Assembly: GCA_946410555.1 (NCBI GenBank)
Contig: CAMKAT010000009.1
Span: forward strand, 1 to 40,390
Source of the DNA: an uncultured Caryophanales bacterium
Lineage (GTDB): Bacteria; Bacillota_I; Bacilli_A; RF39; UBA660
DNA: 40,390 nucleotides
Reading direction: 5' to 3'
Shown here: positions 35,385-40,390 of the stretch, one piece after another
Position numbering within the stretch: position 1 is the stretch's first letter
How the letters are laid out: each line of letters begins with the position of its first letter
Made by a program: the position numbers and the translations under genes
Notes under the pieces: generated by a model
Told to the model about the DNA's origin: nothing
Databases searched by the model: none
Seen by the model: only the letters and a program-made list of their open reading frames with translations

Positions 35385-35719
35385 TTATCTTTTTCTATTT
35401 ATATTCTCCCCTTCACTATTTATTTTTTTTATCATTGCTTCATATAAAACCAATATGTCATCAGAAATAATCTTTTCATCACCTATCTCTTTATTAAAAA
35501 GTATTTCTTCTTTTACATCATCTAATATTGTATGAATTTTTAAAGAATCTTCATATGTAATTAAGTTTATATCATTAGATAATATATTAAGTAACTTTTT
35601 TTTACATCTAAATATTTATTCTTAACTTTTTTATAAGATTCAAAAGAAATAACTATATCTATATATCCAATAATAGTAGCAATATCTTTTATTATAATTC
35701 CATTCTTTTTATTGTACAT
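35385..35719 (-). pseudogene. Small helical gene broken by a frameshift in an A8 run
   Basis: An ATG at 35719 with AAAGGAGGA upstream opens a frame (MYNKKNGIIIKDIATIIGYI) that stops early. Adding one A to the A8 run (T8 at 35596-35603 on the plus strand) restores about 111 codons ending at 35385, with an acidic helical second half. Further 3', the frame VEIKASTATIKSESKK just before the terminator looks like another out-of-frame tail. No family is recognised. The rest of the gap from 35238 to 35954 holds only the terminators and the scar at 35835-35864. Confidence 0.6.
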
Positions 35720-35796
35720 GATATCCTCCTTTTATAAAAATTATTATATTATTACTATTATTTGTTGTCAAAACGACCACCTAAATGAATCAAAAT

Positions 35797-35824
35797 AAAA
35801 AAGACTAGTTTTGCCTAGTCTTTT
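35797..35824 (-). terminator. Terminator after the kinase cassette
   Basis: AAGACTAGGC and GCCTAGTC-type arms with T6 on the minus strand, 10 bases after the 3' scar. Confidence 0.85.
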
Positions 35825-35834
35825 ATCATTAATA

Positions 35835-35864
35835 TTAATTCTTCTTTGCTTTGATTGCAGCTTG
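35835..35864 (-). repeat. 3' scar A (QAAIKAKKN-stop)
   Basis: Minus-strand codons read Q-A-A-I-K-A-K-K-N-stop, with a stop just before them. It is one of five copies of a dead gene end lying before a terminator (see 36576, 37393, 37978, 39542). Confidence 0.7.
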
Positions 35865-35954
35865 TTAAACAAACACTATTGGAAAACTTAACTGAACGAT
35901 ATGTCTTTCTATTTTTGACTAAAATGATTTATTTCAATTATTATTTATTTTAAT

Positions 35955-36509
35955 CTATTTTATTTCTTCAATTATATATCCTAGTAATTCTTTTAAAACT
36001 TCATTTCTGTTTTTAGATGTATCTACAAATCTAATATTATGTTTTTCACTTTCATCTTCTAAATATTTACTATTTCTAATTTCACTTTCAGCATACGTTA
36101 ATAGCTTTTCATCACTTTTGTGTTTAGTCCAGTCTAACTCAGTATCATATTTTTTCCAGTTTGATACTACTTCTTCTTTAGTTATATTTGGATAACCAAA
36201 ACATAAAGTTATAGAGTTTTCAAATAAAGAACAATCCTTTGGCTCAAAATCTACAGTATCAACCACTTTAACATTATCTATATCATACATATTAGCATAT
36301 TTATAATAACTTAATATGTAATTAAGATAATCTTTATCTTTACCTACGATAGATGTCGATACTTTAGTATCTTTATATATTGCATCCCTAAATGCCAATC
36401 TTAATAAATCTGTTTGTATAATTGTTACATTACCTAATCTATCTTTTAACATTTTAGAGAATGTAGATTTGCCAGCTCTTGGAGCACCAATTAATATAAT
36501 ATTCTTCAT
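35955..36509 (-). CDS. P-loop kinase-like protein, 184 residues
   Basis: Walker A is IGAPRAGKSTFSK (about residues 5-17), followed by IIQTDLLRLAFRD. There is a VDTVDFEP segment that may hold a Walker B-like aspartate, and a C-terminal FVDTSKNRNEVL strand-helix. This is the layout of small nucleoside/shikimate-kinase-like or AAA_33 P-loop proteins, and the true substrate is unknown. The ATG at 36509 is chosen because AGGTGAT overlaps the alternative GTG. The gene has its own extended -10 promoter (TGATATAAT). It is a single-gene unit in the accessory stretch, followed by a scar and a terminator. Confidence 0.75.
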   Translation of the reverse strand: MKNIILIGAPRAGKSTFSKMLKDRLGNVTIIQTDLLRLAFRDAIYKDTKVSTSIVGKDKDYLNYILSYYKYANMYDIDNVKVVDTVDFEPKDCSLFENSITLCFGYPNITKEEVVSNWKKYDTELDWTKHKSDEKLLTYAESEIRNSKYLEDESEKHNIRFVDTSKNRNEVLKELLGYIIEEIK

Positions 36510-36537
36510 TTTTATCACCTACAGCAATTATATCATA

Positions 36538-36565
36538 TAAAAAGACTAGTTTTGCCTAGTCTTTT
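36538..36565 (-). terminator. Terminator after the zinc-finger cassette
   Basis: AAGACTAGGC arms almost identical to the copy at 35797-35824; the T run leads straight into TATGATATAAT of the kinase gene. Confidence 0.85.
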
Positions 36566-36575
36566 ATCATTAACA

Positions 36576-36605
36576 TTAGTTCTTCTTTGCTTTAATTGAA
36601 GCTTG
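36576..36605 (-). repeat. 3' scar B (QASIKAKKN-stop)
   Basis: Ten codons matching scar A. Of the five base differences from scar A within the codons, four are silent third-position changes or near-silent, which argues that the ancestor was coding. Confidence 0.7.
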
Positions 36606-36646
36606 TATGGGTACAATCAAAGGGAGTAAAATATATAAAATTAAGA

Positions 36647-37288
36647 TTATAAAGACTTATGAATAAATTTTTTAACATACTTTTTAGAGCAACAAAGCCT
36701 ATCAGCAATTTTATCTTCTTCTTAACAAAAATTTTTAGTTTTAATGTATCTATTAATTCTTTCATCTAATAACTTCGTTTTTCTTTGACTTTCTAATAAT
36801 AATTTATCTATAGATGGTGAATTATAATACTGAAACATTTCTTTTAATATTTTCATTTGTTTTTTATTTAATTCAGCTATTTCATTAGTTAAATAACTAT
36901 GTAACAACTCTAGTGATTCTTCTATTGAAATATCATAAAATTTTGATATAAGAGTAAAAATAGAGCCACTATATCCACATCCATAACATCCCCAGTACTT
37001 TTTTTCTTCTACAATACGAAGTGGTAGATGTGAAGCACGATGAAGCTCAGGATTACAAAAAACACAATTACAATAATAATTATTATTATTATTATTAATC
37101 CTTGCTTTAATTTTTTTCTTTAAATTATTACTTTCACAAATACTATAATATATTCTTAAAATAGATAAATTTGAATTCATAATTTCATCGTAGTATTTGA
37201 AATATTTATCAGGATTTTTAGAAAATTTAATATCTAAAAACTCCCAGTCATCAATTTCACAAATATTCATAAGATTAAAATGATTCAT
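36647..37288 (-). CDS. CHC2-type zinc-finger protein (DnaG-like), with an in-frame stop before a conserved-looking tail
   Basis: From the ATG at 37288 (AAGGAGGAC upstream) the frame gives 188 residues to a TAA at 36722. CNCVFCNPELHRASHLPL and WGCYGCGYSGSIFTLISKF match the CHC2 zinc-ribbon of bacterial primase DnaG (two Cys-x2-Cys knuckles with a histidine). That domain binds DNA and recognises priming sites, but no TOPRIM polymerase core is present. After the TAA the same frame continues for 24 codons as EEDKIADRLCCSKKYVKKFI, helix-turn-helix-like, to a second stop at 36647. The TAA may therefore be a nonsense mutation. The last ~75 bases of this entry are that tail; the certain coding part is 36722-37288. 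Confidence 0.65.
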
Positions 37289-37356
37289 AAGTCCTCCTTT
37301 GTTCTTTTATTATTATAACACTCTTTTATTTTTTAAAAAAAAATATTGACGATAAA

Positions 37357-37385
37357 TAAAAAAGATTAAGTTTTCACTTAATCTC
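37357..37385 (-). terminator. Terminator after the deoxyribosyltransferase cassette
   Basis: AGATTAAGT and ACTTAATCT arms with six T on the minus strand, the same stem type as at 35267-35305. Confidence 0.85.
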
Positions 37386-37392
37386 TTAGAAA

Positions 37393-37425
37393 TTATTTTT
37401 TACTTCCTTGTATGATAGCGGCTTG
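37393..37425 (-). repeat. 3' scar C (QAAIIQGSKK-stop)
   Basis: A divergent copy of the gene-end scar with the same boundary (ACAAGC). The upstream CTTCCAT/ATGGAAG palindrome is unique to this copy. Confidence 0.6.
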
Positions 37426-37468
37426 TACTTCCATTATGGAAGGTAGTAAAAGTTATATGAAATTAAAA

Positions 37469-37906
37469 CTAATTATATTGTTTTAAAAACTCTTCTAATT
37501 GTTGCTCACTTTCAAAGATGTTTTCAAAAATATTATATAATGAATCAGTAGCATCAAATTCACCAATCGCATAACATTTTTTACCCATGCCATAAGCTAT
37601 TCCTGCTTCGATATGTCCTGATTTTCCTGCAGGTAATACTAGCAATAGATTTTTACAAGCTTTTTCATTATCTAAATCTTGTTTAAAGATATTCAAAACA
37701 ATATCACTTTTTAATCCTAGATTTTCAAATGCTTGCATTTTCTCTTCTTCAGTTTGGCCTTCTTTACCATAACTATTCATAGTGTCATCATTCTTTAAAA
37801 AACAGTAGTACGAAATATTATGTTTATCAAAAATATCACATATTCTTAAAATGCTATCTTTGTTTCTAGTTTTTCCTGCTATAAAGAATTCATATTTTGT
37901 ATTCAT
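37469..37906 (-). CDS. Nucleoside 2-deoxyribosyltransferase-like protein, 145 residues
   Basis: The protein begins with a YEFFIAGKTRN strand. It carries SDIVLNIFKQD and, most tellingly, LPAGKSGHIEAGIAYGMGKK (about 91-110), matching the '-D/S-G-x-x-x-E-x-G-x-A-x-x-x-G-K' motif of this family; the glutamate would be the nucleophile. Members exchange bases between deoxyribonucleosides or hydrolyse NAD-like substrates in defence or salvage. Which one applies is unclear. AAGGAAGTGA and TGATATAAT precede the start. Confidence 0.75.
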   Translation of the reverse strand: MNTKYEFFIAGKTRNKDSILRICDIFDKHNISYYCFLKNDDTMNSYGKEGQTEEEKMQAFENLGLKSDIVLNIFKQDLDNEKACKNLLLVLPAGKSGHIEAGIAYGMGKKCYAIGEFDATDSLYNIFENIFESEQQLEEFLKQYN

Positions 37907-37937
37907 ATTATTATCACTTCCTTTCCAATTATATCAT

Positions 37938-37965
37938 AAAAAAGACTAGTTTTACCTAGTCTTTC
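37938..37965 (-). terminator. Terminator after the acyltransferase cassette
   Basis: AAGACTAG and CTAGTCTT arms with six T on the minus strand, fused to the TATGATATAAT promoter of the next gene. Confidence 0.85.
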
Positions 37966-37977
37966 AATTATTTTATA

Positions 37978-38007
37978 TTAGTTATTCTTTGCTTTAATTG
38001 CGGCTTG
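37978..38007 (-). repeat. 3' scar D (QAAIKAKNN-stop)
   Basis: Gene-end scar in the same place relative to the terminator. A promoter-like TGTTATAAT (38065-38072) lies between the acyltransferase stop and the scar, possibly a leftover of the lost gene. Confidence 0.68.
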
Positions 38008-38107
38008 TATTAGTGTCAAAGCTGGGGATCAAAACTATTATCAACTAAATTACTTATCTAGTTCATTATAACAAAGAAATCGGAATATGAGAATATTACG
38101 AACTCTT

Positions 38108-39184
38108 CTATTTATTTACTATACCTAGTAATAATCTATTTACAATTGGAATTCTTTTTAATGTTTCAGTCATTAAAGGTAATACAATTATTGTTCCTAT
38201 AATTATAATTATATAATTAAATATAAAATTATTAAGTTTAATATATTCAACAAGGATAAATGCTATAACAATTTGTATAGTATAATGAAGTACATAAAAA
38301 CTAAAATTATTCTTATTCATATAGTTAGTGAATTTATTTTCAAAATCTAAGTGTTTTTTGCCAATACCAAATGCTGACAAAATTACTAACCATATATAAA
38401 TATTTGTAAATATATTAGTTAAAAATTCGTTAGATCCAAAGTTAGCCCCATAGTTAACTATTGTAAATATAATTCCAATAATAAACGTTATTATTCCTAG
38501 TAATAATGAAATACTTTCTAATTGTTTAATAATCCTATCATTTGAAAATATATAATAGCCTAATATAAACATTAACAAATATATTCCCCATCTGTATACT
38601 GTAACAACTGGTGTATTTAATATAAAGGAAGAACCCCAAACTAATAGGAATAATAAAAATAGAATTGGTAAATTGATTTTGCCAAATAAGCTATCTAATT
38701 TTTGTCTCTTATCAATTTTTCTAATTAAAACTATTAACAAAGACGCTACAAATAAAACATGAGCGTACCATAATGGACCAATTCCTATTAAAGAAAAAAT
38801 AATATATTTAATTACAGATGGAATCATATTTGCATTACCAGCAAATATATTACCATAATAATTTGTTATCCAACCACTTATCCAACCATATACAAATATG
38901 CCTACAATGCTTGGAACTAATATTCTTTTTGCTCTATCTTTAATTAATTCTTTATTACTTTTATTATTTAAAGAATATTTAGTAGAAACACCTGATACTA
39001 CAAATAACAAACACATAATCCATGGGTATGTAAAAACACATATAGTATCGAGTTCTTTAATTCCTTTAACACCAATATTTGAAATTACACCACTTGAATT
39101 AAAAATATAAAATACATGATATAAAATTACAACGCATAAAGTAATCCATCTTATGTTATCTAAATAATTCTTTCTTTTATTCAT
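38108..39184 (-). CDS. Membrane acyltransferase (acyltransferase_3 / OafA-like), 358 residues
   Basis: The protein has about ten hydrophobic helices. NKRKNYLDNIRW and ILYHVFYIFNS at the N-terminus match the family's '-R-x-x-x-L-D-x-x-R-x-x-x-x-x-x-V-V-x-x-H' start, with the histidine in ILYH expected to be catalytic. FVVSGVSTKYSL and KDRAKRILVPS are the next conserved blocks. Such enzymes transfer acyl groups to sugars or other surface molecules. The start follows the AbrB-type gene by two bases, so both form one operon and the regulator probably controls this enzyme. Confidence 0.88.
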   Translation of the reverse strand: MNKRKNYLDNIRWITLCVVILYHVFYIFNSSGVISNIGVKGIKELDTICVFTYPWIMCLLFVVSGVSTKYSLNNKSNKELIKDRAKRILVPSIVGIFVYGWISGWITNYYGNIFAGNANMIPSVIKYIIFSLIGIGPLWYAHVLFVASLLIVLIRKIDKRQKLDSLFGKINLPILFLLFLLVWGSSFILNTPVVTVYRWGIYLLMFILGYYIFSNDRIIKQLESISLLLGIITFIIGIIFTIVNYGANFGSNEFLTNIFTNIYIWLVILSAFGIGKKHLDFENKFTNYMNKNNFSFYVLHYTIQIVIAFILVEYIKLNNFIFNYIIIIIGTIIVLPLMTETLKRIPIVNRLLLGIVNK

Positions 39185-39186
39185 AA

Positions 39187-39387
39187 CTATTTATCTTCAT
39201 TTGGTAATATTTTATCCATAGTATCTTCTAATACTTCAGACTTAATAATAGCCATACCTTTCTTTTTATCACATAAAACAACAACTGAATCACCAGGTTT
39301 AATATCAAACATATCTCTTGCTTCTTTAGGAATTACTATTTGTCCTTTTTCACCAACTTTAGCAATACCTACGAATTTATCTTTCAT
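39187..39387 (-). CDS. AbrB/MazE/SpoVT-family DNA-binding protein, 66 residues
   Basis: GIAKVGEKGQIVIPKEARDM is the swapped-hairpin AbrB motif, continuing with FDIKPGDSVVVL. These are small dimeric regulators, here without the extra C-terminal domain of AbrB itself. AAAGGAG precedes the ATG. A perfect inverted repeat between promoter and ribosome binding site makes autoregulation likely. Confidence 0.93.
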   Translation of the reverse strand: MKDKFVGIAKVGEKGQIVIPKEARDMFDIKPGDSVVVLCDKKKGMAIIKSEVLEDTMDKILPNEDK

Positions 39388-39400
39388 ATTTTTCTCCTTT

Positions 39401-39420
39401 AAGTATAACTGGTTATACTT
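39401..39420 (-). promoter_or_regulatory. Probable operator of the abrB-like/acyltransferase operon
   Basis: AAGTATAAC-TG-GTTATACTT is a perfect 9-bp inverted repeat placed just downstream of the promoter and directly before the binding site AAAGGAG. Confidence 0.65.
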
Positions 39421-39430
39421 TTCATACTTG

Positions 39431-39459
39431 ATTATACACTTACTATTTCAAAAAGTAAA
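39431..39459 (-). promoter_or_regulatory. Promoter of the abrB-like/acyltransferase operon
   Basis: TTTACT, 17 bases, then TATAAT on the minus strand. A further TGTTCG...CGAACA inverted repeat lies just upstream (about 39470-39500). Confidence 0.75.
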
Positions 39460-39499
39460 CACATAAAAAGTGTTCGGAAAATTATTCCTTTTGCGAACA

Positions 39500-39530
39500 T
39501 AAAAAGACTTCACTTTATCTGAAGTCTTTT
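39500..39530 (-). terminator. Terminator after the toxin gene cassette
   Basis: AAAAGACTTCA and TGAAGTCTTTTT arms with a T run on the minus strand. Confidence 0.85.
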
Positions 39531-39541
39531 AATTACTTATA

Positions 39542-39571
39542 TTAATTCTTTTTAGCTTTGATTGCAGCTTG
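39542..39571 (-). repeat. 3' scar E (QAAIKAKKN-stop)
   Basis: Same nine residues and stop as scar A, with silent changes in two codons (GCA to GCT, AAG to AAA). It lies 65 bases after the toxin stop. Confidence 0.7.
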
Positions 39572-39635
39572 TATAATGTGTTGGTCTGTACATAATTCAT
39601 TCCATATATACGGACTAAAATGACTATTTTTATAA

Positions 39636-40139
39636 TTATTTATTATACTCTTTGCATTTTTCTTCTAGTAATTTGAAATTACAACATCTTTTTGCAGTAT
39701 TTGGGTCAAGTGCTCCATTGATGTATTTATCATAAAGTTTTTTTGATCTTCCATATAGTTTATCATCATTACGATTTAACCAATATATTTGTTCTTTTAA
39801 TAATTTAGTATATTTTTCTTCTGATTTAGTTAAACACTCTTTATCTAAATCTAATTTAATAATATTATTTTGCGTTACAGGTAGCATATTATTAAAATTA
39901 ATAGCTCCAAGTTTACCATTATCAATCTTTAAAAAATCCAGTTTTGTTTTTAATTTTAAATGTTTTGGTTTAGGACTAGATAAAGGTGCAAAATACATTA
40001 AATTATCTATTCTAAAAAGAACTCCAACAAATGGTCTTAATTCTTTTTCTTTATAATTATATGGAACTTTATTATCATATTCTCTCAAATAGTTGCAATA
40101 ATCAGTATCTAGTCTAACTAATTGTAATTGATTATCCAT
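39636..40139 (-). CDS. Type III toxin-antitoxin toxin, ToxN/AbiQ-like endoribonuclease
   Basis: The 167-residue protein carries the family blocks in order: YCNYLREYDNKVPYNY, ELRPFVGVLF, YFAPLSSPKPKH (about 50-61), DFLKIDNGKLGAINFNNMLP (about 69-88), and C-terminal KRCCNFKLLEEK. These proteins are sequence-specific endoRNases held inactive by pseudoknot RNA repeats, acting in phage defence (abortive infection) or plasmid maintenance. The genetic layout agrees: promoter, tandem repeats, terminator and toxin gene follow one another. AAGGTGATAAT fixes the ATG at 40139. The toxin may be read through the leaky terminator or from the TATAAT 25 bases upstream. Confidence 0.93.
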   Translation of the reverse strand: MDNQLQLVRLDTDYCNYLREYDNKVPYNYKEKELRPFVGVLFRIDNLMYFAPLSSPKPKHLKLKTKLDFLKIDNGKLGAINFNNMLPVTQNNIIKLDLDKECLTKSEEKYTKLLKEQIYWLNRNDDKLYGRSKKLYDKYINGALDPNTAKRCCNFKLLEEKCKEYNK

Positions 40140-40180
40140 ATTATCACCTTCGGGCATATTATACTCTAAATTGCAAAATA

Positions 40181-40204
40181 AAACTAGAGTATGCTCTCTA
40201 GTTT
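40181..40204 (-). terminator. Attenuating terminator between antitoxin RNA and toxin
   Basis: AAACTAGAG and CTCTAGTTT arms followed by TATTTT on the minus strand, directly after the third repeat. In this toxin class such a terminator sets the RNA-to-protein ratio. Confidence 0.82.
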
Positions 40205-40205
40205 C

Positions 40206-40308
40206 TTTTTTAAGTTCCTCTTATGGTGGGAATCACCGCTTTTTTAAGTTCCTGTCAAAGCCGGAATCGCTTCTTTTTTAAGTTCCTCTTATGGTGGGAA
40301 TCACCAGC
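40206..40308 (-). repeat. Three tandem ~34-bp antitoxin repeats
   Basis: Units run 40206-40239, 40240-40273 and 40274-40308 and share TTTTTTAAGTTCCT on the plus strand. Units 1 and 3 differ by one inserted base. The middle unit differs at about ten positions, including paired changes in the stem. Confidence 0.9.
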
Positions 40309-40345
40309 TTTTTTTTAATTAAGTACATCACTTAATCGCAAAAAT

Positions 40346-40374
40346 AATATACTACAAAGTAGTAAAAATGTCAA
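40346..40374 (-). promoter_or_regulatory. Promoter of the antitoxin RNA
   Basis: TTGACA, 17 bases, then TATATT on the minus strand; a near-perfect sigma-A promoter. Confidence 0.85.
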
Positions 40375-40386
40375 TACATCGTAGTA
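40350..40386 (-). promoter_or_regulatory. Paired dyad operators over the antitoxin promoter
   Basis: TACTACAAAGTAGTA (40350-40364) is a perfect dyad between -35 and -10. CAATACATCGTAGTA (40372-40386) repeats it imperfectly, 22 bp away centre to centre. The form recalls BlaI/MecI/CopY-type sites; the regulator is not in the window. Confidence 0.6.
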
Positions 40387-40390
40387 TATC

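Larger units (their letters stand above)
40181..40340 (-). ncRNA. Antitoxin RNA of the type III toxin-antitoxin locus (ToxI/antiQ-like)
   Basis: A transcript from the promoter at 40346-40374 to the terminator at 40181-40204 would be about 160 bases and consist mainly of three ~34-base repeats, each ending in AAAAAA. In each repeat a short stem (GGTG/CACC in copies 1 and 3; AAGC/GCTT-like in copy 2) encloses ATTCC, whose TTCC can pair with the GGAA further on: an H-type pseudoknot, as in ToxI. The poly-A runs are plausible cleavage sites for the toxin. The start point is estimated. Confidence 0.85.

Noticed and set aside
38065-38072. Promoter of a small RNA upstream of scar D
   Set aside because: TGTTATAAT is present without a good -35, and no structured transcript is evident; kept only as a possible leftover of a lost gene.
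35835-39571. True integron attC sites
   Set aside because: No RYYYAAC/GTTRRRY core pairs are conserved among the scars and no integron integrase is visible; one chance GTTAAAC near 35864 is not shared.
35835-39571. The five scars as small peptide genes
   Set aside because: They lack start codons and ribosome sites; copy A has a stop directly before its nine codons.
40206-40308. CRISPR array
   Set aside because: The ~34-bp units are directly tandem without spacers and there are no cas genes; the adjacent ToxN-like toxin and the pseudoknot pattern explain them better.
40260-40336. Short peptide genes ending VIPTIRGT or AIPALTGT in the tandem repeats
   Set aside because: An ATG near 40329 opens a 16-codon frame, but the ribosome site is poor and changes between repeats follow RNA pairing rather than codons.
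1-40390. Mycoplasma-type genetic code (TGA as Trp)
   Set aside because: TGA serves as a proper stop, for example at 12159, and Trp is encoded by TGG in the genes read.
1-40390. Prophage or insertion sequence boundaries
   Set aside because: No integrase, transposase, capsid or terminal inverted repeats are seen anywhere in the window.

Overview
The window is very AT-rich, uses the standard bacterial code (TGA is a stop, for example at 12159) and has strong AGGAGG-type ribosome binding sites, TATAAT promoters and many hairpin terminators. Together with SipW-type signal peptidases, TasA-like surface proteins, an AbrB-type regulator and dockerin-like modules, this points to a low-GC Firmicute, probably an uncultured gut Bacilli/Erysipelotrichia/RF39-like lineage. 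That placement is inference. Nearly every gene is on the minus strand, so transcription runs from high to low coordinates. I see no tRNA, rRNA, CRISPR array or insertion sequence.

Left part (1-12.9 kb): a cut-off PfkB-family kinase, a small hypothetical gene, an ABC exporter (ATPase plus an 8-helix FtsX-type permease with extracellular coiled coils), an AlkD-type DNA repair protein, two tandem secreted dockerin/GH5/BspA-repeat proteins whose 5' ~0.75 kb is almost identical, and a two-gene hypothetical operon. A dead 5' copy of the second gene of that operon sits in front of alkD.

Centre (13.0-31.7 kb): one large cell-surface locus in three minus-strand transcription units plus one convergent plus-strand gene. 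It encodes eight single-anchor TasA/camelysin-like proteins, a GLUG-type adhesin of about 990 residues, two SipW-type (Ser-His) signal peptidases (one fused to a ~490-residue cytosolic part), a signal-peptidase-like protein lacking the catalytic residues, a membrane-anchored McrB-like AAA+ ATPase, its DUF2357 partner without an evident nuclease domain, and a cytosolic 530-residue protein coupled to a 46-codon gene. A perfect TTGACA-17-TATAAT promoter drives the first unit, and strong hairpins separate the major subunit genes. My inference is that signal peptidases mature the TasA-like subunits into fibres while the AAA+/DUF2357 pair acts at the inner face of the membrane. This is the best candidate here for an undescribed system.

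Right part (31.8-40.4 kb): a lipoprotein, a dead 3' fragment of a second pfkB gene, a dockerin/beta-helix protein, then an accessory stretch of short unrelated genes on one strand: a frameshifted gene, P-loop kinase, CHC2 zinc-finger protein, deoxyribosyltransferase-like protein, AbrB plus acyltransferase, and a type III toxin-antitoxin locus. The antitoxin RNA of that locus is three ~34-bp repeats with a covarying pseudoknot fold. Five of these units end in the same 3' scar, the last nine or ten codons of a lost gene family (reading like QAAIKAKKN-stop) followed by a terminator. The stretch therefore looks like a gene-turnover or cassette zone.
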